From: Oscillospiraceae bacterium
Lineage (GTDB): Bacteria; Bacillota; Clostridia; Oscillospirales; CAG-272
DNA: 36,673 nucleotides
Reading direction: 5' to 3'
Assembly (NCBI GenBank): GCA_015065385.1
Contig: SVQK01000069.1
Location: forward strand, 1-36,673
A program made the translations under genes and the position numbers. Below the pieces are notes generated by a model. That model was not told where the DNA came from. It searched no databases and saw only the letters and a program-made list of their open reading frames with translations. Positions 15,371 through 23,633 of the stretch are shown here, in pieces (the stretch's first letter is position 1; each line of letters begins with the position of its first letter).

Positions 15371-16096
15371 TTACGACAGCAGCACGGGCAGGGGCGTAAA
15401 ATTCAGGTAGTCCGCGGCGATATTGTAAAACCGGATCCCGCGGAAGTCGCCGTACGGAGGCGCGCCGTACTGTCCGTGGATGTGCCCGGCATAGCACCGC
15501 TTCACGCCGAAGGACGTCAGCACGTCGATCAGGGGATCCAGCCGGAAGTCCCCATAGACCGGCGGGAAATGGAGGAAGACCGCGGGCGGAGCGCCGATCC
15601 CTTCCGCTTTCCGCAGCTCCTCGGCCGCGCGGAGGGAGATCGTCAGCCGCTCGCACTCCCGGTTGACCAGCTTGGCGTAGTCGGCGGGGATCACCGTCTG
15701 CTGCCGCTCGTCGAGGAACCAGCCGCGGCTCCCCGCCAGAACAAGTCCCTCCGCCGAAACCGCGTTGTTGTAGAGAAATCCGAGGGAGGAGAAGCCGCGT
15801 TCGGCGAAAAACCGCGTCATCTTCGTCACGGAGGTCCACCAGTAGTCGTGATTGCCCTTGCCGAAGAGCTTTCTCCCGGGCAGGGCGTCGATGAAGGCGA
15901 AATCCGCCTCCGCGCCGGAAAGGTCGTCCGCCCAGGAAATATCGCCCGGAATCACCACCGTGTCCCCGTCCCGCACGACCGCCCGCCAGCGCTCCGCGAT
16001 CTTCTCCGCGTGTCCTTCCCATCGGGTCCCGAAGCGGTCCATGGGTTTCGGCTTTCCGAAGGACAGGTGCAGATCGGCTATCGCCCAGACCGACAT
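15371..16096 (-). CDS. Metallophosphoesterase
   Basis: A 241-residue single-domain calcineurin-like phosphoesterase. All metal-binding motifs are present: ADLHLSF (Asp and His near residues 8 and 10), [16 protein letters not shown] and [10 protein letters not shown]. Small stand-alone members of this family hydrolyse phosphodiesters or phosphomonoesters with two metal ions; the substrate is unknown. Its ATG overlaps the thrC stop codon by one base (TGATG), so the two are translationally coupled although no functional link is evident. Confidence 0.88.
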   Translation of the reverse strand: MSVWAIADLHLSFGKPKPMDRFGTRWEGHAEKIAERWRAVVRDGDTVVIPGDISWADDLSGAEADFAFIDALPGRKLFGKGNHDYWWTSVTKMTRFFAERGFSSLGFLYNNAVSAEGLVLAGSRGWFLDERQQTVIPADYAKLVNRECERLTISLRAAEELRKAEGIGAPPAVFLHFPPVYGDFRLDPLIDVLTSFGVKRCYAGHIHGQYGAPPYGDFRGIRFYNIAADYLNFTPLPVLLS

Positions 16097-17607
16097 CAGT
16101 GCTCGAAGGGAACGCCCGCCATGCCCGCCGGATCGATCACGCGCTCAAACCGAAGGGGCAGGGTCTCCGTCTCGGCGAGCGGGGCCGGGATCGGGCGTCC
16201 CGTGGCGGAGGACAGCCGGCGCAGACCGTCGTACAGTCCGCCCTCCGCTTCCTCCAGTCCGATCGCGGCGGAAACGGGCGCGGCAAACTTGAAGGGGGAG
16301 GCCGTGGAGGCGAGGATCACGGGCAGAGGATCCCCCGTTTCCTCCCGGTACTTCCGGACCGCTCCGAGCCCGACCGCCGTGTGGGGATCGATGAGATAGC
16401 CTTCGTCCTTCCACGTTTCGCCGATCACCGAGAGCGTCCCCGCCTCGTCGAGCGAATAGCCGGAGAACGCCGACCGGATCTTCTCCATCAGCTCTTCGGG
16501 AGCCTCGTACTTCCCCGTTTTGGCGAGCGACGCCATCAGGTCCCGGGTCAGCGCGGAACCGCCGAGAACCCGCAAAAGCCGCTCCAGATTCGAGGAGATG
16601 AGGATATCCATCGACGGGCTCACCGTCTTGTAGAATTCGCGCTCCCGGTTGTAGACGCCCGTTTGGATAAAGTCCGTCAGAACGTCGTTGCGGTTGGAGG
16701 CGCAGATCAGCCGCTTCACGGGCACGCCCATCTCCCGGGCGAGATACGCGGCGAAGATATTGCCGAAATTCCCGGTGGGTACGGCGGCGTTGACCTCGTC
16801 CCCCATCCGGATCCGGCCCGCGTTCACAAGATCCAGATACGCCGAGACGTAATACGCGATCTGCGGGGCCAGCCGTCCCCAGTTGATGGAGTTCGCCGAG
16901 GAGAAGAAGAATCCGCAGAGATCCGCCTCTTCCGCCAGCTCCCGATCGGCGAAGATCCGCTTCACGCCGTTCTGCGCGTCGTCGAAGTTCCCGCGGACGG
17001 CGACCACGTTCACGTTCGACCCGCGGGTGGTCTGCATCTGCCGGGCCTGCATGGGGCTGACGCCGCCCGTCGGATAGAACACGGTGATGGCGACGCCCTC
17101 GACGTCGCGGTATCCCTCGAGCGCGGCCTTCCCCGTGTCGCCGCTTGTAGCGACCAGAATCTGCGCCGTCCTCCGCTCGCCGGTCATGACGAGGGCGCGG
17201 GAGAGGAGCCGGGGCATGATCTGCAAAGCCATGTCCTTGAAGGCCGAGGTGGGTCCGTGCCAGAGCTCGAGCGCGGTGATCCCGTCCGCGAGCGGATGCA
17301 GGGGCGCGGGTCTCTGTCCGAAGTCCGCGGGATCGTCCGGTTCCGGGAATTTCTCCGGAGCGTAGGCAGCCCGGCAGTCCTCGAGAAGGAGCGCGGGATC
17401 GTAGTCGGTCAGGTATTTCGAAAGCAGGAAGGCGGCGCGCTCCGGATAGTCCATGGAGAGCAGGGCGTCAAAGTCGGCCTCCGTCAGGGCGGGGATCGTC
17501 TCGGGCAAATAAAGCCCTCCGTCAGGAGCGAGCCCTTCCTTGATGGCCTCCGCCGCCGTCACCATGCGCGGGGAGGAACTTGCGTCGCGGGTACTGTAGT
17601 AAAGCAT
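16096..17607 (-). CDS. thrC: Threonine synthase
   Basis: A 503-residue PLP enzyme converting O-phospho-L-homoserine to L-threonine, the last step of threonine synthesis, in the cytoplasm. The N-terminus YYSTRD and the segment LAPDGGLYLP are typical of the long ThrC type. The PLP lysine is near residue 124 in GPTSAFKDMALQ, and ATSGDTGKAALEGY binds the cofactor phosphate. SSANSINWGRL and PTGNFGNIFA are further family signatures. Two ATGs lie six bases apart; the second (17607) has AAGGA 7 bp upstream, better spaced than the first. The gene follows the M19 dipeptidase by 34 bp. Confidence 0.95.
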   Translation of the reverse strand: MLYYSTRDASSSPRMVTAAEAIKEGLAPDGGLYLPETIPALTEADFDALLSMDYPERAAFLLSKYLTDYDPALLLEDCRAAYAPEKFPEPDDPADFGQRPAPLHPLADGITALELWHGPTSAFKDMALQIMPRLLSRALVMTGERRTAQILVATSGDTGKAALEGYRDVEGVAITVFYPTGGVSPMQARQMQTTRGSNVNVVAVRGNFDDAQNGVKRIFADRELAEEADLCGFFFSSANSINWGRLAPQIAYYVSAYLDLVNAGRIRMGDEVNAAVPTGNFGNIFAAYLAREMGVPVKRLICASNRNDVLTDFIQTGVYNREREFYKTVSPSMDILISSNLERLLRVLGGSALTRDLMASLAKTGKYEAPEELMEKIRSAFSGYSLDEAGTLSVIGETWKDEGYLIDPHTAVGLGAVRKYREETGDPLPVILASTASPFKFAAPVSAAIGLEEAEGGLYDGLRRLSSATGRPIPAPLAETETLPLRFERVIDPAGMAGVPFEH

Positions 17608-17641
17608 AGGCATATCCTTGTGAGGAAGAAAATGGGTTGAT

Positions 17642-18568
17642 TCAGATCCTCTTTTTGAGGAACCGCAGAACGTTTCCGTAGTAGATCCCGTCGATCTGCT
17701 CTTCGGTCAGGCCGCGGGCTCTGAGGCAGCCGGCGGCGGCGGGAAGGCGGGAGATTTCGGCAAGATCCGCGGGGACGTCGGAGCCGTCGTAGTCGCATCC
17801 GAATCCGGCGTGTCCGGGGGCAAGGGATTCGTAATGGCAGAGGTGCGCCGCCGCGTCGTCCGCCGTGACGTCCTCTCTGCCGGACAGGTGGCGCACATAG
17901 AGGGAGATCCCGGCGACGCCGCCCATCCCCGTCAGGCGGAGATACCGCTCGTCCGTCAGATTGCGGGAGTGCGGGTGCAGGGCGTAGGCGTTCATATGCG
18001 TGGCGACGGGCGATTTCCCGGCCTCTTCGCACAGATCGAGGATCTCGTCCGCCGAGCGGAAGGACGCGTGGGAGAGATCCGGCACGATCCCGACCCGGAG
18101 CATTTCGCGCACAGCCTCGCGCCCGAAGTCCGTCAGGCCGTGATCCGTGTCGTGGGAGCCGCCGATGCAGGTGTCCCCTCCCCAGAGCGGAGTCACCACC
18201 CGGATCCCGAGGCGGTACAGCTCCTCCACGCGCCCGAGATGACCGGCGAGGATCCGCGCGTCCTCGACCGTGAGAACCGAGGCGAACTGCCCGCCGTCTT
18301 TGTCCCACGCGGCGATTTCGTCTCCCGAGGAGAGCACGGAGACGCCGTATTTCGCGCACTGACCGAGGAAATAGTCCCGGGCCTTGAGAAAGACCTCCCA
18401 GCCCTCCTCGTCGGAGCAGCGGGGGGAGGTGAAAAAGGCGTTCAGCTGCAAATACTTTTCAAAGACCGCCGCCCGGTCGAGGCAGATGTGCAGATCGTTG
18501 GATTTCAGATCCAGCCCGCCGCGGTATAAGGCCATAGCGGTGTCGCAGTGCATGTCGCAGAGTTTCAT
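17642..18568 (-). CDS. Membrane-dipeptidase family M19 (renal-dipeptidase-like)
   Basis: A 308-residue TIM-barrel zinc peptidase. The first metal motif HCD is at residues 7-9 (MKLCDMHCDTA). Later signatures include GIRVVTPLWGGD, GLTDFGREAVREML, GIVPDLSHASF, ATHMNAYALHPHSRNLTD and HAGFGCDYDG. Bacterial members cleave dipeptides, including D-amino-acid-containing ones, and some hydrolyse beta-lactams slowly. The start at 18568 brings the family N-terminus MKLCDMHCD to the front; GGGAG lies about 11 bp upstream. An in-frame ATG 16 codons earlier would overlap lepB and adds no recognisable sequence. It is 19 bp after the second lepB. Confidence 0.87.
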   Translation of the reverse strand: MKLCDMHCDTAMALYRGGLDLKSNDLHICLDRAAVFEKYLQLNAFFTSPRCSDEEGWEVFLKARDYFLGQCAKYGVSVLSSGDEIAAWDKDGGQFASVLTVEDARILAGHLGRVEELYRLGIRVVTPLWGGDTCIGGSHDTDHGLTDFGREAVREMLRVGIVPDLSHASFRSADEILDLCEEAGKSPVATHMNAYALHPHSRNLTDERYLRLTGMGGVAGISLYVRHLSGREDVTADDAAAHLCHYESLAPGHAGFGCDYDGSDVPADLAEISRLPAAAGCLRARGLTEEQIDGIYYGNVLRFLKKRI

Positions 18569-18587
18569 GATGATCGTCGCTCCCAAA

Positions 18588-19181
18588 TCACTCGAATGGA
18601 TTTTCAAACAATTCAAGCCGCGGGGACAGGCGCGCGAGGGCTTTCCCCGCCACGCACCGGACGTCCACCGGGCCGATCTCTTCCTGTCTGCTGTCGGCCG
18701 ATCCGTTCCGGTTGTCGCCCATGACGAAGACCTCGTTCTCCCCGAGCGTGACGGGCAGGGGGTATTCGCAGCGGATCAGCTTCTTCTCGGGATTCACCCA
18801 CCGGTAGCTCTCCTCGACGACCTCGCCGTCCACGAAGAGCGTCCATGTGTCAAAATCGATATCCACCGTCTGCCCGCCCACGGCGATGACCCGCTTCACG
18901 ATGGGCCTGTCGTAGGGATCCGCGTCGATCTTGTGGACGATCACGATATCCCCCGGCTCCGGGCGGTAGAAGCAGTCGGCCACGGCCAGATAATCCCCGT
19001 CCGTCAGGGTCTTGTTCATCGAGGAGCCGTCCACGACGTTCAGGCGGATGAAAAAGGCGAAGACCAGCATCACCGCCGCCGTCATGAAGCCGAAGATCTC
19101 GAAGAGGTCGTAGAGCGAGCCGAGCAGCTTCTTCCGGGAATCGGTCTTTTCCGTCCCGGTTTCGTTTTTCGCTTCGTTCAT
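18588..19181 (-). CDS. lepB: Signal peptidase I, paralogue 2
   Basis: A 197-residue Gram-positive type I signal peptidase. After a charged N-terminus there is one membrane span (about residues 29-46), then the catalytic Ser54 in DGSSMNKTL and Lys96 in RPIVKRVIA, and the conserved VFVMGDNRNGSADSR box. It cleaves signal peptides from exported proteins on the outer face of the membrane. It begins 8 bp after the other lepB, with GAGGG before the start, so they are a tandem pair. The middle of the gene is nearly identical in DNA to its neighbour while the ends diverge. Confidence 0.93.
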   Translation of the reverse strand: MNEAKNETGTEKTDSRKKLLGSLYDLFEIFGFMTAAVMLVFAFFIRLNVVDGSSMNKTLTDGDYLAVADCFYRPEPGDIVIVHKIDADPYDRPIVKRVIAVGGQTVDIDFDTWTLFVDGEVVEESYRWVNPEKKLIRCEYPLPVTLGENEVFVMGDNRNGSADSRQEEIGPVDVRCVAGKALARLSPRLELFENPFE

Positions 19182-19189
19182 GGCGACCC

Positions 19190-19780
19190 TCAGTTCCCGA
19201 AGGGATTCTCGAACACCGTGAACGCGGAGGCCGGCGCGACCCTTGCGAACGCCTTGCCGACCACGCAGCGGACGTCCACCGGACCGATCTCCACGGTGCG
19301 GCTGTCCGCCGAGTTGTTACGGTTGTCGCCCATGACGAAGATCTCGTTTTCCCCGAGCGTGATCGGCAGGGCGTAGGCGCAGCGCAGGGTCTGCCGTTCG
19401 GGATCGAGGTAACGGTAGCTCTCTTCCACGACTTCGCCGTCCACGCGGAGCGTCCATGTGTCAAAATCGATGTCCACCGTCTGCCCGCCCGTGGCGATGA
19501 CCCGCTTCACGATGGGCCGGTCGTAGGGATCCGCGTCGATCTTGTGGACGATCACGATATCCCCGCGGGCCGGCTCGTAGAAAGCGTCGGACACGAGCAG
19601 CCGCTCCCCGTTGTGGAGGGTGTTCACCATGGAGGACCCGTCCACGATCTGCAGCCGCACGGCGAAGGCGTAGAGCAGCGTCACCGCCACCGTCACCGTC
19701 GCCAGCACCTCGAAAAGGTCGTACAGCGTTTTGAGCAGTTTTTTCGATTCTTTATCCTTGTCTTTTTCTTTGTTTTCCAT
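19190..19780 (-). CDS. lepB: Signal peptidase I, paralogue 1
   Basis: A 196-residue type I signal peptidase with a lysine-rich N-terminus, a membrane span near residues 25-43, catalytic Ser50 in DGSSMVNTL and Lys92 in RPIVKRVIA, and FVMGDNRNNSADSR. The active-site residues match those of the second copy, so both should be active. It is the first gene of the minus-strand run towards the M19 gene and has a strong promoter with a leader of about 40 bp; the ribosome binding site (GAAAG) is weak. The differing membrane-proximal residues could give the two copies different substrate preferences, which is speculation. Confidence 0.93.
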   Translation of the reverse strand: MENKEKDKDKESKKLLKTLYDLFEVLATVTVAVTLLYAFAVRLQIVDGSSMVNTLHNGERLLVSDAFYEPARGDIVIVHKIDADPYDRPIVKRVIATGGQTVDIDFDTWTLRVDGEVVEESYRYLDPERQTLRCAYALPITLGENEIFVMGDNRNNSADSRTVEIGPVDVRCVVGKAFARVAPASAFTVFENPFGN

Positions 19781-19825
19781 ATCGCACTTTCGTCAGCCCC
19801 CGCCGGGGAGGAAGTCATTTTTGTC

Positions 19826-19854
19826 ATTATACCACAGGAATGCGCCGTTTGCAA
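19826..19854 (-). promoter_or_regulatory. Promoter of the lepB pair
   Basis: On the minus strand TTGCAA (19854-19849), 17 bp, TATAAT (19831-19826). It lies about 46 bp before the first lepB start. Confidence 0.75.
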
Positions 19855-19929
19855 GGGTTCCCGGGGAGAGAGCGGGACGAAAGTTGAAAGAGCCCCCGCC
19901 CCGCCGACCGGTTTTTTCGCGCGGATCCC

Positions 19930-19958
19930 TTGTTTTTTTACCGTGGATTTGATATAAT
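19930..19958 (+). promoter_or_regulatory. Promoter of the 19989 gene
   Basis: TTGTTT (19930-19935), 17 bp, TATAAT (19953-19958), 30 bp before the start codon. Confidence 0.68.
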
Positions 19959-19988
19959 GAGGAGAACCGACTTTTTCCGAGGATCACC

Positions 19989-20924
19989 ATGAAAGTAATC
20001 GTCCGCATTCTGTGCGTCCTGCTCGCCGTCGTATCCGTCGCGGGCCTGTTCGCCTCGACCGCCGCGGCTCTGGTCCTGTCCTCCGTCCGCACAACGCTCT
20101 CCCCCGCCTTTGTGAAACGCACGGCGGAAAACCTTGACTTTGCCTCGATCCGTTTTCCGGACGGATTCGGCGGATTCACGACCATACCGGAGCAGATGAA
20201 CCAGTCCTTCGAGCCATACGGAGTTTCCGTATCGGACGAGCAGTTCAACGCGATGTGCCGCCAGCTGTCCCTCGACGTTGTTGTGCGGGACTATTTTCTC
20301 TCCTTCCGCGCATGGCTTCTCGACGACGGCCCGGTCCCCCAGATCGATCTGAGGAGCGCGGCGGAATCCATGGTCGCCGGCATGGCCCCCGGTTCGCTCT
20401 ATTTCGTGAGCGATCCCGTCGCCTTCGCCATGTCGGTGCTCGCGGGATACGTCAACCAGCGCGCGCTCGATTCCCGTCTCGAATCGCTCAAACCGGCCAG
20501 AGAGCTGCTCTCGTCCGGGACGCTTCTTCTGGCCTGCTCCTTCGCGTTCTCCTTCGCGCTCCTGCTGCTCGCCGCCTTCCGTCTGAAGCTGCTCCCGACC
20601 TTGACCGTGGGAGGGCTGGTCTGCGCGCTCGTCGGGCTGGCTGCGTATTTCGCCCCGACGCTGGCGGCCCCCTTCAAGGCTTCCCTGCTCGGCGCGGCGG
20701 GGGTGCCGCTCGAATCCACCTTCGACATCGTCTATCTGCCCCTGATGCGGAATCTCACCCGCGCGGGCTTCTCCGTCCTCGCCGCGGGAGGGGCTCTCTG
20801 CCTGCTCTCCGGGATCCTCTGGGCCGTGACCGCCGCCGTCCGCAGAGACCGGACGAGACGCCGCGTGATTCAGGACGCCCTCACCCTCTACGGCCCGGAC
20901 TCCGCGCACCTCACGGGCGAATGA
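19989..20924 (+). CDS. Uncharacterised membrane protein with extracellular loop
   Basis: A 311-residue protein I do not recognise. It begins with a hydrophobic segment (about residues 4-32) that may be a signal anchor. A predicted external region of about 130 residues follows (RTTLSPAFVKRTAENLDFASIRFP, FNAMCRQLSLDVVVRDYF). Then come three more membrane spans at about 175-198, 203-222 and 258-280, and a basic cytoplasmic tail (VRRDRTRRR). The layout, one span, external domain, three spans, suggests an envelope protein, but no catalytic motif is visible. It has its own promoter, is divergent from the lepB pair, and is followed by the second copy of the structured RNA. Confidence 0.7.
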   Translation: MKVIVRILCVLLAVVSVAGLFASTAAALVLSSVRTTLSPAFVKRTAENLDFASIRFPDGFGGFTTIPEQMNQSFEPYGVSVSDEQFNAMCRQLSLDVVVRDYFLSFRAWLLDDGPVPQIDLRSAAESMVAGMAPGSLYFVSDPVAFAMSVLAGYVNQRALDSRLESLKPARELLSSGTLLLACSFAFSFALLLLAAFRLKLLPTLTVGGLVCALVGLAAYFAPTLAAPFKASLLGAAGVPLESTFDIVYLPLMRNLTRAGFSVLAAGGALCLLSGILWAVTAAVRRDRTRRRVIQDALTLYGPDSAHLTGE

Positions 20925-20956
20925 AATCCACCGTTTTCCGGCTCACGCTTTTCATA

Positions 20957-21225
20957 CTATTCTCAGCCTAAAGCAATCCTATATGGGTTTTGATCGCCCT
21001 ATGCAGGGTGCGAATCGCCGTGCGGCTCAACTTGTTGAGCGGATGGGCATCGCGTGCGATAACTCTGATAAGGTTGGATGGCTTCAGAAGTTCGCGCTCA
21101 GCGCGAAGCTTCGTTGGTGTGCCAAAGCCTCAACTTCACTTTATTGGTATCGCCTATCCTTTTTCCCCTTCCCCATGAAGTTCTTTGCCAGGCTTTCTTC
21201 CAAGAAAGCCGCGTTCCCCTTTTTA
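20957..21225 (+). ncRNA. Structured RNA, copy 2 (probably decaying)
   Basis: The plus strand matches the minus strand of 1-214 in blocks: CTCAGCCTAAA, ATGGGTTTTGA, GCGAATCGCC, AACTCTGATAAGGTTGGAT, TTGGTGTGCC, ATTGGTATCGCCTATC and the stretch from CCATGAAGTTC to AAAGCCGCGTT. It ends with a 9-bp GGCTTTCTT/AAGAAAGCC stem (21191-21210) and TTTTT at 21221-21225. Compared with copy 1 the closing stem shrinks from 11 bp to ATGGG/CCCAT, the CTCA hairpin loses pairs, and no good -35 box is present. One internal stem is longer, through a GAAGTTCGCG hairpin at about 21086-21109. It may be a relic or a weakly expressed variant. Confidence 0.5.
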
Positions 21226-21303
21226 GAATGAGATTAGTATCATGCTCGTCCCGGTCTGTGAACGCGCGGGCCTCAATATTCACAATCGTTTACAATCCGT
21301 CTC

Positions 21304-21331
21304 TTGTAATGCGGCGGATTTGTGATATACT
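21304..21331 (+). promoter_or_regulatory. Promoter of galK
   Basis: TTGTAA (21304-21309), 16 bp, TATACT (21326-21331), 65 bp before the galK start codon. Confidence 0.6.
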
Positions 21332-21396
21332 ATCCTCACCATTTCTCACCCGGTTTTCGGGCCGGGATTCCAATCGCACAGGAAAGGGGAGTTCCC

Positions 21397-22695
21397 ATGA
21401 CAGCTGCTGAACTGAAAAAAACGATTTTGGAGGGCGGGATCGACGCCGCGCTCACCGACGGTCTGTCCGTATCCCCCGACGCCGTCCCCGCTCAGAGAGA
21501 ACGGTACGCAAAGGCCGCGGATGCCTTCCTCGCCAAATACGGCGACGGGGACGTCTCCCTCTATTCCGTGGGCGGACGCTCGGAGATCTCCGGGAACCAC
21601 ACCGACCACAACCACGGGCGGGTCATCGCGGCCTCCGTGAATCTGGACATTCTCGCCGTTGCCAAGCCGACGGACGACGGGCGCATCCGCATCCAGTCCG
21701 AGGGATTCCCGGAAGACGTGGTCGATGCCTCCATGGCCGACGCGCCGGACGAAGCGAACTTCTTCACCTCCGCCGCCATTATCGCGGGCATGGAGAAGGC
21801 CTTCCTCAACGCGGGCTACAAGGTCGGCGGATTTGACGCCTACACCACCTCGAACGTGCTCAAGGGCTCCGGCATCTCCTCCTCCGCGGCCTTCGAGGTC
21901 ATGGTCGGCAACATCCTCAACTACCTCTACAACGACGGCAAGGTCTCGAACGTGGAGATCGCCAAAATGTCCCAGTACGCCGAGAACGTGTACTTCGGCA
22001 AGCCCTGCGGCCTGATGGACCAGACGGCCTGCGCGGTGGGCGGCTTCATCACGATCGATTTCGCCGATCCCACCCAGCCGGTCATCGAGAAGCTCGGCTT
22101 CGACCTGACCGCCGCGGGATACCGCCTCTGCATCGTCAACACCGGCGGCAACCACGCGAACCTGAACGCCGACTACGCCTCCGTTCCCGCCGAAATGAAG
22201 GCGGTGGCGAAGGAGCTGGGCGTCTCCGTGCTCAGAGAGTCCTCGAAGGAGGCGCTGGACGAGCTGCTCGCGCGCCACGGCAAATATCTCAGGACCTACC
22301 TCGGAGACCGCGCCATCCTCAGAGCCTACCACTTCTTCGCCGAAAACGAGCGGGTGGCGGCGCAGGTGGACGCGCTCAGGGCCGGGGATATCGAGGGCTT
22401 CAAGGCGGGCGTCACTGCTTCCGGAAACTCCAGCTTCAAGTTTTTGCAGAACGTCTACACCACGATCAACGTGGAGGAGCAGGGCCTGTCCCTCGCGCTC
22501 TGCCTGACCGAGGACTTCCTCCGCGGCACGGGCGGCGTCTGCCGGGTCCACGGGGGCGGATTCGCCGGAACCATTCAGGCCTTCGTGCCCGCCGATCTCA
22601 CCGCCGCCTACCGGGAGAAGATGGACGCGGTCTTCGGAGCGGGAGCCTGCCACATCCTGAGCGTCAGAAAGAACGGCGCGTGCAGGATCCTGTAA
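21397..22695 (+). CDS. galK: Galactokinase
   Basis: A 432-residue GHMP kinase that phosphorylates galactose to galactose-1-phosphate with ATP, first step of the Leloir pathway. The galactokinase signature GGRSEISGNHTDHNHG lies near residues 62-77, the ATP motif KGSGISSSAAFE near 154-165, GKPCGLMDQTACAVGG near 202-217, and the C-terminal VHGGGFAGTIQAF near 387. The start with AAAGGGGAG upstream was chosen; an earlier in-frame ATG overlaps the promoter. No galT or galE is adjacent. Galactose released by glycosidases such as the GH2 enzyme could be the source, an inference. It heads a seven-gene same-strand run. Confidence 0.94.
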   Translation: MTAAELKKTILEGGIDAALTDGLSVSPDAVPAQRERYAKAADAFLAKYGDGDVSLYSVGGRSEISGNHTDHNHGRVIAASVNLDILAVAKPTDDGRIRIQSEGFPEDVVDASMADAPDEANFFTSAAIIAGMEKAFLNAGYKVGGFDAYTTSNVLKGSGISSSAAFEVMVGNILNYLYNDGKVSNVEIAKMSQYAENVYFGKPCGLMDQTACAVGGFITIDFADPTQPVIEKLGFDLTAAGYRLCIVNTGGNHANLNADYASVPAEMKAVAKELGVSVLRESSKEALDELLARHGKYLRTYLGDRAILRAYHFFAENERVAAQVDALRAGDIEGFKAGVTASGNSSFKFLQNVYTTINVEEQGLSLALCLTEDFLRGTGGVCRVHGGGFAGTIQAFVPADLTAAYREKMDAVFGAGACHILSVRKNGACRIL

Positions 22696-22708
22696 GGGGA
22701 AGCCTCCG

Positions 22709-23089
22709 ATGAAGCTGAATCCGAAGGAAACCCTCAAAAAAGTCCTCCTTCTCTTCGCCGGATTTGTCCTGACCTACGCGCTCCTCCGTTTCATCATCCA
22801 CCTCTCGGACTCGTTCGGCATGCCGTGGATCTACTACGCCGGGACCGCCCTGTACGGGATCGCCGTGATCGTCCTCTTCGCCGTGTTCTTCGTCCTGAAC
22901 GGTTTTACCCTCGGGCGGACGGAATACACGGAAGAGGATCTGCCGGAAAACTGGTCCGCCGAGCGGAAAGCGGAGTTTCTCGAAAAGCTCCCCGCCAACC
23001 GAGCGAAGGCCCGCAGTCTGCTCTATGTCCTCATGCCCATCATCGTGACCCTCCTGCTCAGCTACATCGAGCTGTCGTTCTTTGTCTGA
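22709..23089 (+). CDS. Small three-span membrane protein
   Basis: A 126-residue hypothetical protein with a basic N-terminus and three hydrophobic spans (about 11-30, 42-64 and 103-122). A charged loop of about 35 residues lies between the second and third (TEEDLPENWSAERKAEFLEKLPANRAKARSL). No catalytic motif is visible and the function is unknown. It follows galK by 13 bp and precedes rlmH by 46 bp, so it is likely part of the same transcript. Confidence 0.75.
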   Translation: MKLNPKETLKKVLLLFAGFVLTYALLRFIIHLSDSFGMPWIYYAGTALYGIAVIVLFAVFFVLNGFTLGRTEYTEEDLPENWSAERKAEFLEKLPANRAKARSLLYVLMPIIVTLLLSYIELSFFV

Positions 23090-23135
23090 CTGAACGGAGC
23101 GGAAAAGGACCGAAATCCATATCTTTTCCCGTACC

Positions 23136-23618
23136 ATGCTGAAAATCCGCGTCATCGCTATGGGCAGGCTGACGGAGGCTCCGTTCCGCGCCGCGGCGGA
23201 GGAATATGCGAAACGGATCTCCCGTTTCTATTCCCTCTCCGTGACGGAACTGAAACCGGAGCCCCTGCCCGCCTCGCCTTCAAAGGCGGAAATCGCCAAA
23301 GCCCTTGACCGGGAGGCGGACCGCATTCTCGAAGCCGTGCCGCCGCGCGCCGTTCTCTGGGCGATGTGCGTGGAGGGGCGCACCCTCTCCTCCGAGGACT
23401 TCTCGGACCGCATCAGCCGTACCGCGGACGGAGGGGTCGGCGAGATCTGCTTCGTCGTCGGATCGTCCTGCGGGCTGTCCGACCGCGTCAAGGAAAAGGC
23501 CGCACTCCGCCTGTCCGTATCCCCCATGACCTTCCCGCACGAGCTCTTCCGGGTCATGCTGCTCGAGCAGATCTACCGGGCCGGAGAGATCGGAGCGGGC
23601 GGAAAATACCACAAATAA
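23136..23618 (+). CDS. rlmH: 23S rRNA (pseudouridine1915-N3)-methyltransferase RlmH
   Basis: A 160-residue SPOUT methyltransferase of full family length. It starts MLKIRVIAMG, has the central LDREADRIL-type helix and the cofactor knot segment ICFVVGSSCGLSDRVKEKA, and ends with SPMTFPHELFRVMLLEQIYRAGEIGAGGKYHK split over the classical C-terminal signature. RlmH uses SAM to methylate pseudouridine 1915 in helix 69 of 23S rRNA in the assembled ribosome. The usual GGS in the knot is GSS here and the last residue is Lys where Arg is common; both look like tolerated variation. The ribosome binding site is weak. Confidence 0.95.
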   Translation: MLKIRVIAMGRLTEAPFRAAAEEYAKRISRFYSLSVTELKPEPLPASPSKAEIAKALDREADRILEAVPPRAVLWAMCVEGRTLSSEDFSDRISRTADGGVGEICFVVGSSCGLSDRVKEKAALRLSVSPMTFPHELFRVMLLEQIYRAGEIGAGGKYHK

Positions 23619-23633
23619 ACGGAACGCTGAACC

